This document shows, piece by piece, positions 58,803-64,000 of a stretch of 64,000 bases of DNA; the first letter of the stretch is position 1, and every line of letters starts with the position of its first letter. The notes under the pieces were generated by a model. It saw nothing but the letters and a program-made list of their open reading frames with translations. It was not told where the DNA came from and made no database searches. This stretch comes from Streptomyces sp. NBC_01463. GTDB lineage: Bacteria; Actinomycetota; Actinomycetes; Streptomycetales; Streptomycetaceae. The DNA lies in contig CP109468.1 of NCBI GenBank assembly GCA_036227345.1, positions 4,526,001 through 4,590,000 on the forward strand. Reading direction: 5' to 3'. Both the position numbers and the translations under genes were made by a program.

Positions 58803-59150
58803 ATGGCGGATCACAGCGAGCAGGCGTGCAAGCGGGTGGACGTGGGCATCAGCCGCGTCTTCGAGCTGTTCGGTAAGCGCTGGACCGGGCCGATCGTCTC
58901 CGTACTGATGCAGCAGCCAGTGCACTTCGCCGATCTGCGGCGGGCCATTCCGGGCATCAGTGAGCGCATGCTCTCCGACCGGCTGACCGAGCTGGCGGGG
59001 GCGGGGCTGGTGGTCCGTGAGGTCGATGAGGGACCGCCGCTGCGGGTGTCGTACCGCCTGACGCAGGCCGGTGCCGCGATGGAGCCCGCGCTCAAGGAGC
59101 TGGGGAGCTGGGCGGAGACCCATCTGAGGAACGACCTCGGCGACTGCTAG
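58803..59150 (+). CDS. HxlR-family (DUF24) transcriptional regulator
   Basis: A 115-residue winged-helix regulator with the family core FGKRWTGPIVSVLMQQPVHFADLRRAIPGISERMLSDRLTELAGAGLVVREV. A single cysteine near the N-terminus (C9) lies where HxlR/DUF24 regulators such as YodB carry their redox-sensing thiol. It is divergent from azoR, so it likely represses azoR until quinone or thiol stress. That regulation is inferred from the family and gene context. Confidence 0.92.
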   Translation: MADHSEQACKRVDVGISRVFELFGKRWTGPIVSVLMQQPVHFADLRRAIPGISERMLSDRLTELAGAGLVVREVDEGPPLRVSYRLTQAGAAMEPALKELGSWAETHLRNDLGDC

Positions 59151-59198
59151 GGCGGGCCCGGTCGTGGCGCTGCGCGGGGGCGCGCGGAGGGCTGTGGG

Positions 59199-59663
59199 TC
59201 AGTCCGCTGGCTGCTGCGGGCCTGCGGGGTCCCCGGCCGAGTTGTAGCGGAGCAGGTACGTGGCGAACCGTGCCAGGTCGTCGGCCGTCCATTCCGCGAG
59301 CCGCTCCTGGTAGGCGGCACGCCGGCTGGCCTGGGTCGAGGCCAGTGCCTGTGTGCCGGCCTCGGTGGGGTGAAGCACCTGGATGCGGTGATCGTCCGGA
59401 TCCGGGTGGCGCTCGACCAGGCCCAGTTTCTCCAGGGTGCCGAGCTGTCGGCTGACCGTGGACTTGTCGAGCATGTAGTGCGCCGCCAGATCCGTGGCCC
59501 GGCAGCCGTGCCGGTCGTCGATGTGTGCCAGCAGGGTGTACGACACCAGGGGCAGCTCGGGATGGAGTCTGGCCGCGGCGGCGCGCGCCCGGCGGGCGAA
59601 GGCGGTCAGTTCGCGCTGGATGACGTCCAGCGACTCCTCGCGTTCTCCGGGGGTGCCTGGCAT
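59199..59663 (-). CDS. MarR-family transcriptional regulator
   Basis: A 154-residue winged-helix repressor. The recognition region DKSTVSRQLGTLEKLGLVERHPDPDDHRIQVLHPTEAG is typical of MarR. It has one cysteine (RHGCRATDL). It is divergent from a membrane transporter-like gene, with an inverted repeat between them, so it probably represses that gene and itself. Confidence 0.92.
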   Translation of the reverse strand: MPGTPGEREESLDVIQRELTAFARRARAAAARLHPELPLVSYTLLAHIDDRHGCRATDLAAHYMLDKSTVSRQLGTLEKLGLVERHPDPDDHRIQVLHPTEAGTQALASTQASRRAAYQERLAEWTADDLARFATYLLRYNSAGDPAGPQQPAD

Positions 59664-59684
59664 GAGCCGCCTTCCTCGAGTTCA

Positions 59685-59699
59685 GTTGTATAGTACAAC
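59685..59699. promoter_or_regulatory. Candidate MarR operator
   Basis: GTTGTATAGTACAAC (6-bp arms GTTGTA and TACAAC, spacer TAG) lies in the gap between the divergent MarR and transporter genes. The TATAGT inside it could be a -10 element, so binding would block transcription. Confidence 0.7.
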
Positions 59700-59750
59700 G
59701 GAATGTGAGTTGTAAAAGCCAACCACCTGCCGTTCGTCTGGAGAGTTCCG

Positions 59751-60854
59751 ATGTCCACAGGCCCGAGTGCCGCTGCCGGCTCCCATGCCGCCGCCCTGCG
59801 TCATGTGCTGAGCCATCTCGTCACGCCACTGCTGATGTGTGTGGGCATGGGGCTCGCCTATCTCGGGGCGTTCCACGCCCCGGAGCCGCACGATCTGCGG
59901 GTGGACGTGGTCGGTTCGGGGCCGAGTGCGCAGGTGCTGGCCCAGACCCTCCAGGACAAGGGGGACGGGGCGCTGAGCGTCCGTACGGTCCCGGACCGGG
60001 CCGCGGCGGTCGACCACCTGAGGACGCAGGACAGCTATGGCGCCTATGTGCCGGGCCGGAGCCCCGAACTGCTGGTGGCCACCGCGTCCTCCGACACCAG
60101 CGCGACCGTGGTGGAGAAGGTCTTCACCGAGGTGGCGGCGGGACAGGGCGCGCCGCTGAAGGTCACGAACACGGCACCCACCGCTGACGGTGACCCGACC
60201 GGGCAGGGGATTTTCTTCCTGCTGGTCGCGGTGAGCATCGGCTCGTACGCGTCCGTCGCCGTGATCGGCGGAGCGGGCGCGGTGCTGCCCCTGCGGATCC
60301 GGGCGGCGCTGGCCGTTGCCGCCTCGCTCGTGGTGAGCGTGATCGGGGCAGTGTTCGCCGGTCCGCTCTTCGGCCTCGTGGACCGCGGACTCGGGGGCCT
60401 GTGGGCGATGGCGTGGCTCTACGCGGCAGGCATTCTGCTGATCGGTGTCGGGCTGCACACCTTCCTCAAGCGGTGGACCACGCTCGGCGTCATGGTGCTG
60501 TTCGTCATGCTGAACTTCACCAGCTCCGGTGGCATCTTCCGGCCCGAGCTGCAGCCGGGGTTCTTCGGCGCACTGCACGCGTTCTGGAACGGAGCGGGCT
60601 TCGTCGAAGGTGTCCGCAGCCATGTGTACTTCGGCGGGCACGCCCTCGGCGGACATCTGCTGGTGCTCGCGCTCTGGTTCGTGGTGGGCATCCTCGCGAT
60701 GGCGCTGGCGGGGCTGGCCGAGCGGAAGCGGCGGGTGGCCGTGGCGGCCACCGCACCGGCTGCGGGGGAGCGGCGGCGCGGAGAACAGGCCGGGGCGGGG
60801 ACGGAAACGGAAGAGGAGACGGAAGAGGAGATCGAGGAGGCCGTGGCCGTCTGA
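59751..60854 (+). CDS. ABC-2/YhgE-like membrane transport protein
   Basis: A 367-residue membrane protein. One N-terminal helix (PLLMCVGMGLAYLGAFHAP) is followed by an extracytoplasmic domain of about 125 residues and then about five helices. An acidic, Glu/Thr-rich cytoplasmic tail (TETEEETEEEIEEAVAV) ends it. The layout is like ABC-2 permease or YhgE/Pip-type exporters, but no ATPase gene is adjacent. It is divergent from a MarR repressor, which suggests an efflux or stress role. ATG 59751 fits. Confidence 0.75.
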   Translation: MSTGPSAAAGSHAAALRHVLSHLVTPLLMCVGMGLAYLGAFHAPEPHDLRVDVVGSGPSAQVLAQTLQDKGDGALSVRTVPDRAAAVDHLRTQDSYGAYVPGRSPELLVATASSDTSATVVEKVFTEVAAGQGAPLKVTNTAPTADGDPTGQGIFFLLVAVSIGSYASVAVIGGAGAVLPLRIRAALAVAASLVVSVIGAVFAGPLFGLVDRGLGGLWAMAWLYAAGILLIGVGLHTFLKRWTTLGVMVLFVMLNFTSSGGIFRPELQPGFFGALHAFWNGAGFVEGVRSHVYFGGHALGGHLLVLALWFVVGILAMALAGLAERKRRVAVAATAPAAGERRRGEQAGAGTETEEETEEEIEEAVAV

Positions 60855-60928
60855 CCAGGCGATTACGCAGCCCCTCGGCTGGAGGCGTCGGCTGGGTGTC
60901 GGCCTCGGCGGGAGTGCGGGGGCGGGCG

Positions 60929-60968
60929 TTTTCCACAGGTGTTCCGGTCGGCTGTTCAGTTGTCCACA
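60929..60968. other. DnaA-box pair upstream of the DUF2252 gene
   Basis: TTTTCCACA (60929-60937, weak) and TTGTCCACA (60960-60968, perfect) lie 31 bases apart in the 218-base gap before the DUF2252 gene. Confidence 0.5.
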
Positions 60969-61072
60969 GGGGCAGACGGATATCGGCGGACGGCGGTACC
61001 GTCATCGGCAGTTGATGTTGGACCGGGACGCCGGACGGTGGTGCCGGGCGAGGTCGGGGGAGGCTGCGCGCC

Positions 61073-62524
61073 ATGAGCGAGAGCGAAGTGACCGTGCCGG
61101 TACAGCGGGCGGTCGAGGACGGTCCGCGCATTCCGGCCGTGCCCGGGTTCGCCCCCCGCGGGGGCGGGGCGGACCGGAGCGGGCCGTCGTCGTTGAGAGA
61201 CGCGGGCAAGGCGCTGCGCGAGCGCGTGCCACGCTCGTCGCACGGCTCTCTGGTGCTTCCGTCGGGCCGGCCCGACGCGGTGCGGGCGGTCGAGGAGTCG
61301 AACCAGGGCCGGGTGCCGGGTCTGACGCCGATACGGGTGGGCCGGATGGCGGCCACGCCGTTCGCCTTTCTGCGGGGTTCGGCCGGGCTGATGGCCCATG
61401 ACCTGGTGGGGACGCCCGTCACCGGGGTGGCCGCGCAGCTCTGCGGCGACGCGCACGCGGCGAATTTCGGGCTGTACGGCGATGCGCGGGGCAGCCTGGT
61501 CATCGACCTGAACGACTTCGACGAGACCGTGGCGGGCCCGTGGGAGTGGGACCTCAAGCGGCTGGCCACCTCGCTGGTGCTCGCGGGCCGCGAGGCCGGG
61601 GCGGACGAGGACACCTGCCGCAGGGGCGCCTACGACACGGTGGGCGCGTACCGGCGGACGATGCGGCTGCTGGCGAAGCTCCCCGCGCTCGACGCGTGGA
61701 ACGCCATCGCCGACGAGGAACTGGTCTCGCACACGGACGCGCGGGATCTGCTCGGCACGCTGGAGCGGGTGTCGGAGAAGGCGCGCAACAACACGAGCGC
61801 CCGCTTCGCCGCGAAGTCGACGGAGGACTCCGCGGACGGCGGGCGCCGCTTCGTCGACGCGCCGCCGGTGCTGCGCCGGGTGCCGGACCAGGAGGCCGCA
61901 GCCGTGGCGGCGGGGCTCGGTGACTATCTGGGGACCGTTTCCGAGGACCGGGTGCCGTTGCTGGCCCGGTACGCGATCCATGACGTGGCGTTCCGGGTGG
62001 TCGGCACGGGGAGCGTGGGAACCCGGTCGTACGTGGTTCTGCTGCTGGATCACCGGGGTGAGCCGCTGGTCCTCCAGGTGAAGGAGGCCAGGCCGTCGGT
62101 GCTGGCGCCCTATCTGCCCGCCGTGGGCTTCGGCGTGCCGGAGGTGGAGCACGAGGGCCGCCGGGTGGTGCTCGGGCAGAAGCGGATGCAGGTCGTCAGC
62201 GACATCCTGCTGGGCTGGGCGACCGTGGACGGGCGGCCGTTCCAGGTGCGGCAGTTCAGGAACCGCAAGGGCAGCGTCGACCCGGCGGCACTCGCGGCCG
62301 ACCAGGTCGACGACTACGGCCGGATGACCGGTGCCCTGCTGGCGCGCGCCCACGCACACAGCGCCGACCCGCGGCTGATCGCGGGCTACTGCGGAAAGAA
62401 CGACGAGCTGGACGAGGCGGTGGCGTCGTTCGCGGTGACGTACGCCGACCGGACCGAGGCGGACCACGCGGAGCTGGTGCAGGCCATCGGGGCAGGGCGG
62501 ATAGCCGCCGAGCTGGGGGTGTGA
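61073..62524 (+). CDS. DUF2252 family protein
   Basis: A 483-residue cytoplasmic protein. The motifs GDAHAANFG (125-133 region) and DLNDFDE resemble the catalytic and metal sites of the aminoglycoside-phosphotransferase/kinase-like fold, which this family is thought to adopt. No substrate is known. Basic residues are frequent at the N-terminus. ATG 61073. Confidence 0.88.
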   Translation: MSESEVTVPVQRAVEDGPRIPAVPGFAPRGGGADRSGPSSLRDAGKALRERVPRSSHGSLVLPSGRPDAVRAVEESNQGRVPGLTPIRVGRMAATPFAFLRGSAGLMAHDLVGTPVTGVAAQLCGDAHAANFGLYGDARGSLVIDLNDFDETVAGPWEWDLKRLATSLVLAGREAGADEDTCRRGAYDTVGAYRRTMRLLAKLPALDAWNAIADEELVSHTDARDLLGTLERVSEKARNNTSARFAAKSTEDSADGGRRFVDAPPVLRRVPDQEAAAVAAGLGDYLGTVSEDRVPLLARYAIHDVAFRVVGTGSVGTRSYVVLLLDHRGEPLVLQVKEARPSVLAPYLPAVGFGVPEVEHEGRRVVLGQKRMQVVSDILLGWATVDGRPFQVRQFRNRKGSVDPAALAADQVDDYGRMTGALLARAHAHSADPRLIAGYCGKNDELDEAVASFAVTYADRTEADHAELVQAIGAGRIAAELGV

Positions 62525-62583
62525 GGCCCCGTTCCGCCGACCGCGCGTCCTCGGCAGGCGGGCCGTGGCCATACGCTGGACGG

Positions 62584-63612
62584 GTGACCCACGAAGCCGC
62601 CGGGGTGCCGACCACCCGGAACGACGATGACCGGCAGGACGACGACCGGCAGGACGAGCAGCCCGGCTCCCCGGCCGAGGCGCACTCGGAGGCCCCTGCC
62701 GGGGCGGCCGAGGACGCCACGGACGCTGCGGATGTTTCCGGGGCGGCTGAACCTGCCGACGGTGCTGCGGGAGCGGACGGCTCCGGCGTCGGCTCCGGCG
62801 TCGGCTCTGCATCCGGCTCCGGCTCCGCCTCAGGCGAGGCGCGTCCCGAGGCGCGGTTGGCGCATGCGGTGCGGGTGGCCGAGCAGGCTCTGATCGAGTT
62901 CGAGATCGCGGTGGAGACCTTCCGGGTCGAGGTCGAGAACTTCTCCCGGCTGCACCACCAGCGGCTGGGCCCCATGTACGCACGGCTGGACGAGCTCGAC
63001 GCGCAGATCGCCGAGGCGCGGGCCGCCATGACGGGCGATCCCGAGGACCTGCGCAAGGCGCAGGACGCACGGTCGATGGTGATGCCCATGCCGGGCGTCG
63101 ACGAGTTGTTCCATGACTGGATCGACTCCGACGGGCTGTCCCCCGAGGCATCGGCCATGCTGACCGAGCAGCCGGTCCGGCCGCCGAAGCGTGTCCGGCC
63201 GACCGAGGAGGCGCGCAAGCTCTACCGCGAGCTGGCACGCAAGGCCCACCCGGATCTGGCTCAGGACGAGACGGAGCGGGCCCGCCGGGACGAGTTCATC
63301 ACCCGGGTCAACGGTGCGTACGGGCGCGGGGACGAGGCGCTGCTCAGGGAACTGGCGCAGGAGTGGGCGGCCGGACCCGCCCTGCCCGAGGCGGAGCTCA
63401 GCGAGGCCGACGAGCTCTACGCCCGGCTGAACTGGCTGACCCAGCGCAAGGAACTGCTGACGGTGCTCGCCCAGGAGCTGGAGCAGAGCGCGATCGGCGC
63501 CATGCTGCGGATGGCGCCGGACGACCCCGATCACCTGCTGGAGGAGATCGCCGAGCAGTTGCTGGGCGAGGTCTCGCAGCGTGAGGCCGAGCTGGCCGGT
63601 CTGGTGCAGTAG
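62584..63612 (+). CDS. J-domain-like protein
   Basis: A 342-residue protein. The N-terminal 85 residues are low complexity, acidic, ending in Ser/Gly/Val/Ala repeats. A coiled-coil helical region (about 88-165) follows. Then comes a J-domain-like segment KLYRELARKAHPDLAQDETERARRDEFITRVNGAYGRGD, with the HPD tripeptide at 222-224. A C-terminal helical region (about 265-342) completes it. J-domains stimulate Hsp70, but no dnaK is near, so its partner is unknown. The GTG at 62584 is chosen because the conserved region lies well downstream. Confidence 0.8.
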   Translation: MTHEAAGVPTTRNDDDRQDDDRQDEQPGSPAEAHSEAPAGAAEDATDAADVSGAAEPADGAAGADGSGVGSGVGSASGSGSASGEARPEARLAHAVRVAEQALIEFEIAVETFRVEVENFSRLHHQRLGPMYARLDELDAQIAEARAAMTGDPEDLRKAQDARSMVMPMPGVDELFHDWIDSDGLSPEASAMLTEQPVRPPKRVRPTEEARKLYRELARKAHPDLAQDETERARRDEFITRVNGAYGRGDEALLRELAQEWAAGPALPEAELSEADELYARLNWLTQRKELLTVLAQELEQSAIGAMLRMAPDDPDHLLEEIAEQLLGEVSQREAELAGLVQ

Positions 63613-63658
63613 CGTTTCCGGAGACTTCGGTGCGCATTGACGAGAGAAGGCATGACCC

Positions 63659-64000
63659 ATGAATTTCGCCCAGCTTCCCGCGGTCGACGCCACGGCGGTG
63701 CCGGCGGACGGCTTCGTGCTGGACGTCCGGGAGGCCGACGAATGGGCGGCCGGGCATGTCGACGGCGCCCTGCACATCCCGATGAGTGACTTCGTCGGCC
63801 GGTTCGGCGAGCTGGCCGAGGCGGTGGAGGACGGCCGGCGCGTGCACGTGATGTGCCGGGTCGGCGGCCGGTCCGCCCAGGTCACCCAGTACCTGGTGCA
63901 GCAGGGCATCGACGCCGTGAACATCGACGGCGGCATGCTCGCCTGGGACGGTGCGGGGCGCCCGATGGTCAGCGACAGCGGTGACCCCGCGTTCGTCGTC
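63659..64000 (+). CDS. Rhodanese-domain protein (partial)
   Basis: The first 114 codons of a single-domain rhodanese (sulfurtransferase) run off the end of the window. FVLDVREADEWAAGHVDGALHIPMSDF and the active-site loop VMCRVGGRSAQVTQYL, with its catalytic cysteine, are present. The ATG at 63659 is 46 bases after the previous stop. The C-terminus is not visible. Confidence 0.88.
   Translation, partial: MNFAQLPAVDATAVPADGFVLDVREADEWAAGHVDGALHIPMSDFVGRFGELAEAVEDGRRVHVMCRVGGRSAQVTQYLVQQGIDAVNIDGGMLAWDGAGRPMVSDSGDPAFVV

Noticed and set aside
62750..62835. GC-rich repeat encoding Ser/Gly/Val runs considered as a mobile or regulatory repeat
   Set aside because: It keeps the reading frame and codes for a flexible linker in the J-domain-like protein, so it is best explained as coding low complexity.

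Overview
This window is the replication-origin region of a high-GC actinomycete chromosome, almost certainly Streptomyces. The evidence is the very high GC content, frequent GTG starts, DnaA boxes of the TTGTCCACA type, and gene order pcnA-murJ-sigM-trxBA-parBA-rsmG-jag-yidCD-rnpA-rpmH-dnaA-oriC-dnaN-gnd-recF-dciA-gyrBA. Streptomyces-specific families (DUF6049, DUF5324, DUF6344, DLW-39, class E sortases) add to this. The order also closely matches the Mycobacterium tuberculosis block that runs from pcnA through dnaA to pknB/fhaA/leuT, with some informative differences. I cannot name the species.

Left flank (1-14.9 kb): the end of a PadR-type regulator, ino1, an MFS permease, the tRNA CCA-adding enzyme (minus strand), a secreted DUF6049 protein, the lipid II flippase MurJ, a membrane pseudokinase, an ECF sigma factor with its zinc-finger anti-sigma factor, and thioredoxin reductase/thioredoxin behind a textbook SigR promoter. 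A GNAT acetyltransferase follows on the minus strand.

Origin core (15-34 kb): on the minus strand, parAB, rsmG, khpB(jag), yidC, yidD, rnpA and rpmH. On the plus strand, dnaA, an approximately 600-bp oriC with two groups of DnaA boxes, dnaN, a short 6-phosphogluconate dehydrogenase gene, recF, dciA (DUF721), gyrB, gyrA and a DUF3566 membrane protein, then tRNA-Ile. Seven perfect 14-bp parS sites (GTTTCACGTGAAAC) lie in the window, six of them between 2.8 and 17.4 kb and one at 57.9 kb.

Right flank (34-57.8 kb): a little-described surface module made of a von Willebrand A protein and a colinear paralogue that lacks the VWA domain, a Ser/Thr kinase with an HTH regulator, tRNA-Ala, DUF5324, a cyclophilin, a rhomboid protease and the septation inhibitor CrgA. 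Next come DUF881, three class E sortases interleaved with a trpG/pabA-type amidotransferase, and the growth/division signalling operon fhaA-fhaB-pstP-rodA-pbpA-pknB (minus strand). tRNA-Leu closes this block.

Right end (58-64 kb) is more accessory: an azoreductase divergent from an HxlR regulator, a MarR regulator divergent from a membrane transport protein, a DUF2252 protein, a J-domain-like protein and the start of a rhodanese. No insertion sequences, prophage, CRISPR array or rRNA genes were seen.

Functionally the region joins replication initiation and segregation (DnaA, oriC, DnaN, DciA, gyrase, ParAB/parS), RNA and protein maturation (RNase P protein, L34, YidC/YidD, RsmG, CCA enzyme), redox control (SigR-type promoter, thioredoxin), and cell-wall growth control (MurJ, pseudokinase, PknB, PstP, FhaA/B, RodA, PbpA, CrgA, sortases).
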